Notes under the pieces: model-generated
Database searches by the model: none
What the model saw: only the letters and a program-made list of their open reading frames with translations
Told to the model about the DNA's origin: nothing
Shown here: positions 11,113-23,027 of the stretch, piece by piece
Layout: each line of letters begins with the position of its first letter
How positions within the stretch are numbered: position 1 is the first letter of the stretch
Made by a program: the position numbers and the translations under genes
NCBI GenBank assembly: GCA_951640165.1
Contig: OX621253.1
Coordinates: forward strand, 14,092,001-14,156,000
Length of the DNA: 64,000 bases
Reading direction: 5' to 3'
From: Pseudoips prasinana
Taxonomy: Eukaryota; Arthropoda; Insecta; Lepidoptera; Nolidae

Positions 11113-13112
11113 TAAATAGCCTACCGATACAGGTATTTATTTCCCTATCTATATGGGAAGTTGGAGAAAATTGTCGATTCGTAGTTACGACCCCACAAAC
11201 GAACACTGTAGATAAACCGCAAGATATGTATAATATGATAAGTATAAAACAAACATTTCCATTACACACGACTAAAATAAATAAATCCGGGAAAATATAA
11301 GCCGTATATAACATGCAATGAATACATTTTACCTACCATATTGTTGACTTGTGATTAACTATTGCATCGTAAACAAACATAAATAAGTGGTTATCAGTTA
11401 GAGTATAATTGTTCTTACATCATTTTATCTTACTTCTAGCGGTTTGTTAATCCCTGATACAGTGAAGCGATGTTATAAGATTGAGACCTTTGTTTGTGTC
11501 TAAAGGTAGTTTTGGATTTTAGTCTATTGAAATGTTACATGAGTTTTGCATTTTTTAGAGGACGCAATTTTACTTTTGAGACATGTTTGGGGATCATAAG
11601 AAGCTTAACCTTAAGTTTGTGGGCTCTCCACGTATGTCCCCCGGCCGCCATCTGGGAAAAGCGGGTGAAAACATTTTTTTCTCAATATCTCTGAAACTAT
11701 GCGTCTTACAAAAAATTTCTTAAGACATAATTTGTAGCAAATTGTTTTGCCTACATATAATTTTGCCCTAAATTAAAAATTAAAGACGTTATAAGCAAAA
11801 AGTGAGATACACTTTATAAAAAAAATTATTTTTTGCTCTATAACTTTTATTTTATACATTTCACAAAAATAAATACCTCAGATCAATCTTGTAGATGATC
11901 TTTTGAGGAGAATTTTCCTAATTATTTATTATTTGATTCATTTAAAACGCTGTTACAGCGCTCCAAAGTTGAGCGGGTTCCTCAATGCTCATAAGAATCC
12001 GGTCAAAACGAAATGTGTAACTTATTTTTGTTTATTGTAAATATATTATTACAAATTTTTTGTTAAATTCGTATAACTTTACTTATTTATTCCTAACTCT
12101 TTTCCTTACTTATACTTATAGAACTTACCAAATTTAACGTGACGTAAAAGTTACGTTGTTCGAGCCACAGCCTGGACCATCTAAGAAAAGTCTATTAGAG
12201 TAGCTAGCTAATGAGTGATTAAAATATTATGAAGAATACATAAAAATTTGAACCAATTGTGTAACATACTTTAATATCCTTAATTTACTATAGGTACTCA
12301 TCCTCTTACCTGTGTTTAATAATTTTCCCGTTTAATCATTATATAGGCAAGTTGTACAATTAAATTGTCAGCTTATCCTGTATAATAAATTCCACTGGAT
12401 GCCTACGTCTTACAAAACGTTTAGAGACTGTAATCATCATGGATTAACGAGGGAAAGCGATCCAACCCCCCTTCCCTCGCCATTGCAAAATTGTAAGGTG
12501 GTGGGAACCCAAGAAGTATTGGGATTGGGAGACTGACAACGAATTACAAGCTGAGTCTTATTCATTTATCAAAATGAGGCGTATTGCGATGTCGAATTCA
12601 ATGTAGAGCAGCAACACCATATTTGCTCAAGAGACGAAGAGCTTCTCTTGATCTCCATCTCCGTGTTTTCTATGAAGCAGTTAATTCCATTATTATGTTG
12701 AGTGTGGTATGGCTCTGTGTAGTACGGCCGACAGAGCTCATCAGGTAGGGAGAAGCGAGGCAATCCGTTTGTTAATAATGCCAGGTGCATTGTTGCAAGT
12801 GGCTTAGGCTGTTGAAAAAATTGGTCATCGCGTAAACCGTGTGCTGGATTGCCGATTTTGGGAATATAAAAATCTATCTCTAAATTATCTTGTTGACCTT
12901 TGTTATTTATTATTTAAAAGGCGATAGGACTACTTTTCAGAAACATCTAGGTATATTCGAGAAAAATACAAATTAATTGATGTAAATAAATAATACATAA
13001 AATTATGTTCAAACATTACTTTTAAAAACTGTTTTAAATAAGTTAATGCTGCTAAACATGACATGATGACTATGTGTAAATAAACAACAAGATATTATTT
13101 AAATATTTTGTG
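11113..13112. other. intron sequence, nothing firmly recognised
   Basis: CHIC intron. 11490-12000 is AT-rich, with a stretch resembling a decayed open frame at 11494-11694 that I cannot assign. No splice-flanked exon is visible. Confidence 0.5.
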
Positions 13113-13266
13113 AACTCTAACACCCTTATTTATAATTTAATTATCTGAAGTTAAACTGCAGTTGATCCTTGGTTTAGTCGAAAACCATCCAATGAGATTG
13201 CTTGATCCATAGTTCAACTGCAGTTTAACTTTACACTTCGTTTTTAAATAAGGGTGTTAGTGTTCT
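13113..13266. mobile_element. MITE (CTAACACCCTTATTTA termini)
   Basis: Terminal repeats CTAACACCCTTATTTA (13117-13132) and TAAATAAGGGTGTTAG (13245-13260); with one mismatch the match extends outward to GAAC. Inner arms 'gaagttaaactgcagttga' and 'tcaactgcagtttaact' also pair. Confidence 0.85.
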
Positions 13267-13400
13267 AACGGAATGAAAACGAAATCAAACAAATCCGTTG
13301 ATCTGCCTACAATCAAATGCGAGTTCAACTGCGGCGGATAACGTTTGTTTTCTTACATAATGACGTCAGTGGTTGAGATAGGTGTTTGTTTGAATAATGC

Positions 13401-13536
13401 CTTATAATAATATATTATGATAAGTACAACCAGACTAAGGACAAACAGACATGTTCATGCACACAAATATCTGTCCTGAGTGGGAATCGAACCTACGACC
13501 TGCGGCACGCAAAGCAAGCAACGCCACAGGGCCGTC
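13401..13536 (-). repeat. SINE family A, partial
   Basis: Reverse-oriented with the AT tail, 'gttcatgcacacaaatatct', B box 'gggaatcgaacc' and a head with a deletion before 'acgccacagggccgtc'. The 3' body is missing. Confidence 0.8.
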
Positions 13537-13797
13537 AATTATTATACATCTTAGATTTATTTAGTTCGTTTTGGAATATAACTCACTAAAAATTAAAAGT
13601 ATTTAGATTCTTTTCAAGGTTACTATCCGTGTCTATTTTCTTAGGAAATGCATGAGATTTCAGTAGCATATTTTTTTTTATTTAATACACTAGTTATTAG
13701 TATGTTTCCGCGAGTAATAAATTATATAAGTGCAAGTGCACAGCTCAAAATATGGTATGGATCCCAAAATAAACTTATCATTAATGTCTGTGTGTAA

Positions 13798-13977
<180 letters not shown>

Positions 13978-16046
13978 GGAAACTAAAACCCAGTGTCATA
14001 AGCTAACTGTAATTGTAAATATAACACATTATATCATATTTACGTCATTGCATCATGGAGATAAATACTAACTGCAAATGGCCAAGCCAAGGAATCTGTA
14101 AGCTAATCTTATATTATAAGCTGCGCAAGTATATACTGATTATGTCAAATCATGTATAGGACTTACACATTGTTACCGCCGCGTATAGCGTGCACGATTG
14201 CGATATAGTTAGGATCAAGTGTTGCAGACATGAAGCTTTAAACATACTACACACACGTCTACTTACAAAGTAACGTCACATTTTTTACATTTACGGTTAT
14301 CCTAAAAGCTTCCTGCTTCAGTATCGAGAGGGGCTCAAGTAGGTAGTACCATATAAGACTGCCAACACGCCAAATAGGATACCCCTGGAGATGAGAGGGA
14401 TGGTTTTAACTACCGTACTGCAATACACCAGTTTTACGGAATAACTTTAGAAATACATTAAATACTAACAAAGTGATTCAAGTGGTACCCAACAATGCGT
14501 TTTTGTATACTATGGTCAGTTCTATTGTAAATATCAAAATAGTTTAAAGTCAAAATAGTTGGTTATACATATCGAATTAAGCAATATGGCAGTCTTCATG
14601 CTAACGTCGCGTCAGTTCAGAGAAAGTCACAGTCAGAGAAGTAAATAATAAGGTCCTTGAATAAAGTCTTACAATGAGGCAGTGAAGCCATCTATATTCT
14701 TCGTCATCAAACAAAGCAAAAGATAAGTTTTGTCATCACATGAGCATAGGAAAACATGAGACTTGTGTGTGAGTTTGTTTTCAGCTTAATAAAATAATGT
14801 CTGTAAGCAATGGTGGCAATTCTGTATTGTACACAACTAAATTGTTTCAAATGTCATTGCATATCTTTCTATTATACTTCTTATAAAAATATGGCATATT
14901 TAATAAAGTCCTTATATATTTATATTTCTTGTTCTGAGCGTATAATTGGGAAAGAAATTCTAAAATAATACTGTCCCCTAGAAAGCCTAGAAACACACTA
15001 AGTACGTTAAAAAAGTTTTGATTCTAAACCCAAGTGGATAAATTTGCCTCGTAGGCATCTTTTAAACGTTTATTATGAGTTAAATTACTTTATTCCTGCT
15101 TAAGAAACCATCAGAGCTTTTTTGCGTCCGTGCGAACGTAGGCTAACAAATGCCTAATTTGACAGTTCTAAACATGTTGCTCTATTCTTAAGAACTTTGA
15201 TAATAAAAAGAAATGCAATTACATAAGATTAATTTAGTTGGTATGGTCTTAAGTCAGCCATTGTGCTGTTAATGTATATAAATTTGTATCTAATCGAGAC
15301 AAAGTGGTATTGTTACATGCTTTTTGTGTATAGTTGTCGCATTATGAATATCGTAAGCTTAGACTGCAAGTGTTATCGCAATGTATATATTTTTTTTATT
15401 TTCCAATAATCTAACTTTTGGAACCTGCAAGTTATAGCGGTATCGAACCTCTGATATACTAGTAAGAAAAAACTGCGCACGATACAACAAAATGAACTGT
15501 AAATATTTAAGTAGCAACTCTTAGAACTATTTTATTTTCACAAAAAATACCATATACAAAATAATAATACTAGTTTAATGTTTACATTTAAACTTATTGA
15601 TTTTGTGACTCTTTATACAAAATGCATCGTTAAACATGTTTATATGGGAAGTTATATTTTTCTATATATTACGTTACTCTTAAAATATTTTCAGTTCATT
15701 CTGTTAGACTTATTGATTTGTTATGTACTAGCGTAGATCAAATCATAATCATTCTTTGTGCAATTGTTGATGTAAAGCATAATTTCTCGAATTTATACGA
15801 CTGTATCTAATACGAACATTTGTCTTAAGACATTGCTTCAGATAAGTTACTATCTGGATGTTTATGTTTGACTATTTCTATATTGTATATCCAAATTTTT
15901 TGAAGAAAGAATTACCTATCGACCTTTCGATGCGCCTTCTTAATACCGCCCGTGTTTTAGGAAAGCCCTTGATTCTGACATAACCTAATTTTATTTATAC
16001 AGTATGCAAAATGGATTATAATAAAATGAACTAGCAAATTTGAGTA
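13978..16046 (+). other. probable CHIC 3' UTR followed by intergenic sequence
   Basis: No coding signal after the CHIC stop. The UTR end is not determinable from sequence alone; AATAAA hexamers occur at 14660-14665 and 14902-14907. The rest is AT-rich and without repeats I recognise. Confidence 0.45.
14660..14907 (+). promoter_or_regulatory. candidate poly(A) signals for CHIC
   Basis: AATAAA at 14660-14665 and 14902-14907, 0.7 and 0.9 kb past the CHIC stop codon. The second is followed by a T-rich 'tatttcttgttctg' stretch. In AT-rich DNA such hexamers are common, so this is tentative. Confidence 0.3.
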
Positions 16047-16102
16047 ATTAAAACCGCCCGAATGCAAGTCTGACTCGCACACAGAGGGTTTATATAGAGT
16101 TG
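16047..16102 (-). repeat. fragment of the 'AGGGTTCCGT' family
   Basis: 'aaaccgcccgaatgcaagtc' plus 'tgactcgcac' resembles the reverse of the family's 'gcacttggccggttt' end. Confidence 0.5.
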
Positions 16103-16635
16103 TTTGTAAAACACCAACAACCTCACAGGAGTATATTACTTACATCATAAAAAACAACGTTTGTTCTACGACTTTTCCAAAAACAAACAAAAAATTTAAC
16201 TCTCCATACAATCCATATGTGGGGTATCCATACCGTGAGGAAGGAACTGAAACAATGCCGCATATTATATGCAAATGCGATGCATTGGCAAGACACAGAA
16301 TGGCCATCCTGGGGCTGCCATATCGAGAACCAGGAGGCTACAAGGATCTACCCCTATGAAGCGTACTGGATTATGTGCAGACTTCATTCAGGGCCCTAGG
16401 GATAGAATAAAATCCAGTGGGGGACAGTACAAAAGATCCTGAAGGGTCGAAGTGCTGTACACAAGTACACCCCAACAAAGATAAGATAAACTATCATATT
16501 ATTATGTCTGAACAGTTAATCGAGATTCTAAGAAAATTCGTTTTTTTTTTTTGCCTGTTTTCGCAATAGTCGTAAAACAAATGTTGTATATGGTGTTAGT
16601 AATCTACTCCTGCGAGGTTATTGGTGTTTTACAAA
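16103..16635. mobile_element. TIR element carrying a LINE end
   Basis: Inverted arms of about 95 bp: the left starts TTTGTAAAACACCAACAACC and the right ends with its near complement. Between the arms (about 16217-16490) is the 3' end of a LINE. The element has no transposase of its own, so it is non-autonomous; the LINE part was inserted or captured. Confidence 0.8.
16217..16490 (+). pseudogene. LINE ORF2 C-terminus (RNase H-side tail), degenerate
   Basis: In one frame it reads EEGTETMPHIICKCDALARH, then RMAILGLPYREPGG and a stop, with the sequence continuing as SVLDYVQTSFRALGIE before another stop. The Cys-x-Cys after 'HI' and the ALAR-R pattern are typical of the C-terminal zinc-knuckle region after RNase H in Jockey/I/R1-type LINEs; the exact clade is not decided. 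It ends before the right TIR arm. Confidence 0.65.
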
Positions 16636-16650
16636 ATATCTTGAATACAT

Positions 16651-16888
16651 AAATAGTGGACGCAAGTTGAGGAGCGTTATTTTTCCCTTAAAACTGAACA
16701 ACATCTAGCACATCAACATGCAAAATACACAAAAAATATATGAGCTTTTCATACAAGAATAACTATATCAGCTGATGCATTTTGAAAGGGGCGCCAAAAT
16801 ATGTTGTTTTTCGTAGTTATAAATTGGTTTTGATTAATTAGTACCGTTTAATGGGTAGATAGCGTTACTTAAGTTACGTCCACTATTT
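16651..16888. mobile_element. MITE (AAATAGTGGACG termini)
   Basis: Terminal repeats AAATAGTGGACGCAAGTT and its near complement at 16871-16888, 238 bp, non-coding. It lies next to the preceding TIR element. Confidence 0.75.
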
Positions 16889-18182
16889 TTGTTACACCTC
16901 AATTTACATGAATTTTACAAGAAAAAAGAACCGAAGTTAGAGTTGACACCGCGTTTGGAGACCACGGTCCGCCGACGTGGTGTTCCTTAGACTTATAAAA
17001 AGATTTCTTTTTTCTAAAATCCATATCGCATAGGCACCTTAGCTTGTTAGCATTTTTGTAGATTCTTAAAACTATATTAAGTTAGCAACATCCATCGCAA
17101 AATTATTCTGATAAAATTAATGTAAATCTATCTACTGGATTGATTGTAGCAACACAAATTTGGAGACTAGCATTTTGTTGTATCTGGAAAATACTTTCTC
17201 GAATATCTTTCCGGAAACGTTAGCGCAATGGAATTATTCTTGAACTTGAATTGACTATACTCTATATGAACTGATTTACAATGTATTGCCCACCGGCCAA
17301 ATTAAATTTGTGATTAAAAAAAAAAACATTTAATTGTCGAGCTCAAAGTTGTCTTAGCGTGTGAATTGACATACTCACCAATACTGATGCACCAATATAA
17401 CGATACTTAAACATCTCTTCGAAATTATCATATAAGTATTCTAGTCGATGTCGATAATGTGGCTCTAAGAACAACCAAATCACCACTTATAACATCATAA
17501 TAAAATTTAAATCCAAAACTTGAGCGAGAAATGGCTACTTTACAATCGTCAGTTACGCGGTATCTATTACGTTAAACTTATATTAGCAAAACCTGGTTAA
17601 GGGTTAAACTTGAAGAAAAATTCACATTCGCACAATTCAACAAATCAAATTCACACTATATGACGGTCGTCAATTTGTAAAGAACCACTTAAGTTATAAT
17701 CATATTTTGACGTCTATAACACATGCAAGAGAGTTCAAAATAGCTTATCATTACTTGACTAACATTTTACTATATGTCAGTCTAAAAATTTACATATATA
17801 ATACTATTTGAACTAATTTCTGTACGTGTTGACAATTTAATTTCGCGCTTCTTCCTGTCACTAACCTATTTCGATAAAGTTTGCACGGAAATATATGTAA
17901 AAGGGCATTAAATTACTACGCTCCTTGACCGCATTGCTGTTATCTAAATGTTTAGTACTAAATTGGACTATCTAAATTGTGCACAGTATTACGTGTGAGC
18001 TAATCCATCAGAGTATTACTTACATTCTTGTTTGGCACGCTCCTCATCCCCATCTAATTCGTTTCCATAAAAAAAAAACAATCAACCGTGTAATTAAACC
18101 GCCGCGCCGGATAAATACCTTATATAATTTAAATAAGGTTGATTTTTCGAAGATATTTTGACCACTTTAAATATTCATGTTA
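16889..18182. other. intergenic, nothing recognised
   Basis: AT-rich sequence between the convergent genes; no exon, MITE or SINE that I can support. Confidence 0.5.
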
Positions 18183-18357
18183 GGCCTCCTACGCACTATG
18201 CGGCGAGCCGCAATGCGACCAGCCGTGGGGCTGATCGTACTCAGATATTTGTACGAGAAAGTAGTTTTTATTCGCACTGTGATGCGACAGCCGGTCACCA
18301 ATATTGATTGCTGACGGCTGACCGCATTCCGGCTAACCGCATAGTGCGTAGGGGGCC
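18183..18357. mobile_element. MITE (GGCCTCCTACGCACTATGCGG termini)
   Basis: About 20-bp inverted ends (left GGCCTCCTACGCACTATGCG, right CGCATAGTGCGTAGGGGGCC) with further pairing inside ('gccgcaatgcgaccagccgt' against 'acggctgaccgcattccggc'). Target duplication not clear. Confidence 0.85.
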
Positions 18358-18489
18358 ATACATTCTTCATCCGAAAACGTCCATCCGCCAAGGACTCGTC
18401 GTGTGCGCATACATAACCTACAAAGTAATCAGACACAAATTAGATTAATTAAGTAAATAGTTACAGCACTGTACCTATCTCCAAAAGAA

Positions 18490-18778
18490 AGCGCTTATTA
18501 ATAGGAGCGCTTATTAAGGCCCCCATTAGGGCCAACGCAGACAGAGAGGAGCGCAACGGAGAGGATTTTATTAAGGAACTAGAAAATCAACTTTAAAATT
18601 ATTTAAATAAAGTGCATGTAAGCTTGAACATTATAATGCGCGAGACTGCGCGAGCATTTTGTCAGGTTCAAGCATATATACACTTTATTCCTATAGCTCT
18701 AAAGTTGATTTTCTAGTGACTTAATAAAATCCTCTCCGCTGCGCTCCTCTCTGTCTGCGCTGACCCTAATAAGCGCTT
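18490..18778. mobile_element. long inverted-repeat MITE (AGCGCTTATTA termini)
   Basis: Arms of over 100 bp: 'aacgcagacagagaggagcg' and 'gaggattttattaag' in the left arm pair with the right arm. The left end has the terminal GCGCTTATTA twice (18491 and 18508), a short local duplication. Confidence 0.85.
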
Positions 18779-19236
18779 CCAATAATATTATGGGTACAGT
18801 TACGTAACGATATCGCCATTGCTATGGAAAATATGTCTTTGCTTATGTGACTAGTGTCTACATAGTGGTATATTTTTGTATATTGTTAATTTATCAAATA
18901 AGCTACACATATCAATTTAAATTGCTTATTATGCTTAAGTTGCAATAACAAAGCGATTTTTGTCAGATCCATAGCATTGACTTTGTATCACCTGAAGGTA
19001 CTCAGAATTTGTAATGTAAAGTTATTTGTGTAATGAGGAACATTTTACAACATCTGATAGGAAAATATGGAAGTGGGAAGCAACATCACCTTTCAGAAAC
19101 TGTTCCTGAAAGGTGAGCAGCTTGTTCCCCTACAAGGGAATAAGCAAACTTGCTACTACAAGCATTAGCGACTTAGTAAAAGTGTAGCATATGCTTTACT
19201 TTTACTAAACTAATGTCATTACATCTCTCTTCAATT
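18779..19236. other. intergenic, nothing recognised
   Basis: AT-rich. A small local inverted pair 'cacctttcagaaac ... cctgaaaggtg' at about 19088-19113 is the only structure seen. Confidence 0.45.
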
Positions 19237-19365
19237 TACAGACGCCAGCACACCAACCTATCAAATTTCCCCAATTGAAAATTAACCTTATGCCTTTGTG
19301 ATAAAGTTTAAAATCTATAAAAGGAATTTTACAGATGGGGGTAGATGGATGTGCTGGCTTCTGTA
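19237..19365. mobile_element. MITE family M1
   Basis: TACAGACGCCAGCACACC at left and GTGCTGGCTTCTGTA at right, with the family's inner 'tttccccaattgaaa' block. Confidence 0.8.
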
Positions 19366-19387
19366 CCTCGTATGAAAAGAACAGGGT

Positions 19388-19534
19388 ATACATTGATTGC
19401 CAAACAACTAGGCTCGCGGTCAGTCCATAGTAAGTTGTAGCCGTTAGGCAACAGTCGTTAAGCCATGTCAGAGGCCTAATGGGCGGCTTGCTTGGACAAC
19501 TCTGACAATAGGGTAACCACTGCCCATACGATAA
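19388..19534 (+). repeat. 5S-rRNA-derived SINE, internally deleted
   Basis: Carries 'aacaactaggctcgcggtca' and 'gtccata' from the 5S-like head, then jumps to the tail 'caacagtcgttaagccatgt ... ataagtaagta'. The middle 'gatgggtgaccgcc...' part seen at 62262-62400 is missing. Confidence 0.75.
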
Positions 19535-19970
19535 GTAAGTACCGGGAACAAACTGCACGCGTGGCGCAACGCTTAAAACTGTCGCCTCGCCACTCCGTGT
19601 CACGTAGCAAGATAACTATATTTGTGTGACACATAAATGTGTCTGTGAGTGGTTCTGAGTCCTGATGCACTTTGTTTCCGGCATTTATATTTTTGTTAAA
19701 TACCCAGCGGCATAAAGTTTTATATCCAAAGTAAAAAAAAAGTATTCCAAACGTGTCGCTTGTTTTTACTCAATATTTGGCGCCAACACTAAAATGTCAC
19801 ACATGCCCTGTCAATCATGAGAACTATGTTAGAAAGAGATGCAATGATATTGAAATTGGATTTTTTCTATTTTATGCAATCGGGGACAATGCTAATAGCA
19901 ACCAGCCGGTGCAGCCCTAAAATGTTCTTCATACTACAATAAATGCACTAAATTGCTATAAACTTATAGC
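19535..19970. other. intergenic, nothing recognised
   Basis: No supported features. The long open frame at 19205-19603 (-) merely reads through the MITE and SINE. Confidence 0.5.
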
Positions 19971-20106
19971 AGGGCCAATTTTATAGATGACCTTATTTGG
20001 TAATTATTACAATAAAGATAAATCGTAATTGAAAAAAGAATAAGTAAATGTGCAGTTATAACTACGAAAAAATAAATAATATTATGTGATCTATTAAATT
20101 GGCCCT
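19971..20106. mobile_element. MITE family M2 (AGGGCCAATTT termini)
   Basis: AGGGCCAATTTTATAGATGA at left and 'gatctattaaattggccct' at right. The interior ('accttatttggtaattatta', 'aataaagataaatcg') is shared with 62676-62904. Confidence 0.8.
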
Positions 20107-20429
20107 ACTTTAATGGCTAAAACATGTAATGGCCTTAATTATAATTCATTCATAATTATAGCGTGCAGTACTCCCGTGCCAACTTTATGTTTTAATCTCT
20201 TTCATTATTGTTTCAATTTGTTGTGATCATCGCAATTCCTCTGTCATACATATTCGCTTATATCATATAAATGCCTATACTTGTACTGCTATATGTATGT
20301 TATGTACCTGAATGTCGACGGTAGTTTCTGTAGGAGCGTTTATAATCGAGTCTGAATGGAAATGTTTGGGACTGTGTTATTAGAGGAGTAGCTTGTACGT
20401 CGTTACGTTAAGGTGGCTTCCTACGGTCT
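20107..20429. other. intergenic, nothing recognised
   Basis: AT-rich with no supported element. Confidence 0.45.
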
Positions 20430-20575
20430 GAGGGTTTGCGCAGTAGCACTGACGAGGGTCCATTAATCCGCTAGGCAAAAGAGGTGTGCAAAGATCGTGA
20501 CAAATGGAAATCCGTTGTTTCTGCCTACCGCTCTTTGAAACGGGCGTGAGTCTATGTATGTTTGTATGTATATTA
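20430..20575 (+). pseudogene. LINE ORF2 C-terminal tail
   Basis: Reads VCKDRDKWKSVVSAYRSLKR in one frame, the same C-terminal motif as at 26092-26395 and 51224-51306, followed by a 'tatgtatgtttgtatgtat' tail. Only the 3' end is present. Confidence 0.65.
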
Positions 20576-20639
20576 AATAAGGATAATCGAAAAAAAATCG
20601 GTTACACAGTGAAAGCCTTCTAAGTTAAAAAGACCGTAG

Positions 20640-20880
20640 TCTTTTTAGAGGTGAGCGGGGGTTCTCTAATAGGGCCCTCTATCTGATAAGGTTTTGAGTA
20701 ACATGCGGGTAGTCACCTCCCTTTTGAGGTTCAAAACTTGCCTCAAGCCGGTTACGGACGTGGGATGCATGAGACTCGGATTTTTTGTGACATTTTATGC
20801 AACTGACGCTCTACGTTAGTTCGCGAAGAAGCGGGCCGCTCGTCCGATTGAAGTTCGGAGGGGGGAATTTGTGCAAGACT
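20640..20880 (+). repeat. unclassified repeat, shared with 49450-49570
   Basis: 'ttttatgcaactgacg', 'tctacgtta' and 'ggccgctcgtccgattga' recur in order at about 49510-49566. Confidence 0.5.
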
Positions 20881-21694
20881 TTAATCAACAGATCATATTA
20901 CGTTACTCAGCACTCATTGTGAAACAATGCCGAAGTATCACATTGAAACTTCACCCGATAAATGACCGGATTAAATATTTATTTCATCCTTATATTTAAT
21001 ATCGATTAAGTGGATAAATGTCTTCGTATAATTGTCAAAATAAATTTTTACGGACATATTAATAAGTGCTAGTTTTGCTTGCTGCTGCTTTGAAGTGAAG
21101 TATAAGCAATCATGTTCTTACTTTAATGCTGAATTATCTTCAAACTTTATTATTTAACAAATTACATTTATAAAGAAAATTAAGACTTAGAGACTCATCA
21201 TTTCGAAAGTAAGTTTCTTTTTTAATCTTTAAGTAACGTGGATTATTAAGGAATTGTTATTATACTAGACACTTAATCAAAGTCTGTTCGAACTCGGGCT
21301 CCCGCTTACACTGTGCAAAGTAACACTGTTTTCAGGGAGTGGTATACGGCCAGGGCGCCGCGTCTGTGATAAAACCTTGCAATTTCTGACAGTTAAAGTG
21401 ATTTTCGTAATACAAACGTATCAACTGACAAAATATGGACTGATCCACTAAATAGTTCTGTGTACTATTGTGAAAAATAAATTGTAGTGGACCGTAAACT
21501 CTCTGAGCGTAGAAGCCTAACGCAAAAACCGCTCGGTATAATATAATCTTGTGGATTGTGAGCCCAGTGTGGTATGATTAAAGTCCAATTTGGCTTGAAG
21601 GCATTATTCAAATTTCTATTGTCAAAAATGTCTACAATGCAAATTCAACTTTATATTATACTATAAATATTTACCGTACAGGGTTGGCAATCCA
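20881..21694. other. intergenic, nothing recognised
   Basis: AT-rich with no supported element. Confidence 0.45.
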
Positions 21695-22157
21695 TCAAAG
21701 AACCTTGTGAACATCAGAATGACTGGCCAAAATGACCGATCAGCTTTAAAATATTACTTAAATCTAATACGTATTTGATACCTATGTTTAAATAATTGGT
21801 ACTTAATTAACAACAGAGAAAATGAATTAGTGGTAAACAAAAAAACTTATTAAACTTTTTATTCTTTGCCCTATAAATCTAGAAAAGATATATGTTTAGG
21901 TATCAAATAGGTACTACATTTTTGTAAATGCGAATTGAGATTTTGGAGCCCTTACGTGTGATTCTTAATGTGGGCAGTCATCCTGACATCAGAATGACTG
22001 CCCAATTTTTAAATTCGTTTTCTCTGTTGTTAATAAGGTACCAATTATTTAAACAAAGGTATCAAATAGTATCAAATAGGTATTAGATTTTAGTAATATT
22101 TTAAAGTTGACCGGTCATTTTGGCCAGTCATTCTGATGTTCAAAGAACCTTGCGAAC
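21695..22157. mobile_element. inverted-repeat element with long flanking direct repeats
   Basis: Element about 21709-22140 with ends AACATCAGAATGACTGGCCA and its complement; inner arms match for well over 100 bp. Flanking direct repeats CAAAGAACCTTG(T/C)GAAC lie at 21695-21711 and 22141-22157. The centre has its own small palindrome GGGCAGTCAT...ATGACTGCCC (21974-22005) echoing the terminal motif. Non-coding; family unknown. Confidence 0.8.
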
Positions 22158-22960
22158 GTAGGCTAAGGCGGTATTAGGAGATCCCGCCCTCTTTTCTCTT
22201 TTCAACATGTTGTGAATGAGGGTATCACTATGGGCCGGCGACTTATTATCGCTATATGTAATTATAAGGTTTAATTCAAACGTAGTTGCTCGGATTGTTC
22301 TCTTGCCACCGACGTTTTAGTTATTATATAGTTACTGTTTGAATGCAACGGTTGAAAAGCGAACAGGGTATATTATTACACTAAGTTGTAATTTAAGGAA
22401 TTGTAAATATTTTAAGGATTATAGATTATTATTTTTGTTCAAATAATAAACCTCACTACATGTGATGATATTATACATCTTTTATTATAACTGCTGTCTA
22501 ATTTAAATACCTATATTCTTTTCGTACTGTCCCATATACAATGTGGATCTGGAACTACGACATTAAATTAAAACGAGCACAGTACTAGTCCATCAAAACA
22601 TTTTAAGACACGAAGATTAGTAGTTAATGGAAAATTTATAAATTGCAATTTTCAAACAAAATAAATAGCAGAAACAACTGCATAAAAAGTAAACACGCTT
22701 TATCTACGAAAGTCACTGACCTAGTGCGCAGCGTGGTGCAGCGTGCAGCGGGCGGCGGCCGTTTACCTATTATTACGGACTCCGATCTACATCATGTTGA
22801 AAATTATGAAAATGAAAAATAATTTCCTGTGGCTAAAGTATTCATTAGATTTGATAGATTTTTTGTATACGGGTAAAGAGCATGCCATTCTTTACGTGGT
22901 TTAGAGGAATGTCAATCGTCCTGCTCCACATTGTATAATTATTGGATTTATCTTTATGCA
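22158..22960. other. intergenic, nothing recognised
   Basis: AT-rich; a small GC patch at 22725-22765 is not part of any feature I can name. Confidence 0.45.
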
Positions 22961-23027
22961 ATAATAATAATATCCTGGGATATTATTTACACACGGCCAT
23001 CTGATCCCAAACTAAGCAGAGCTTGTA

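Noticed and set aside
19205..19603. 132-codon minus-strand open frame
   Set aside because: It reads through a MITE and a 5S-derived SINE; similar frames recur wherever these repeats occur.
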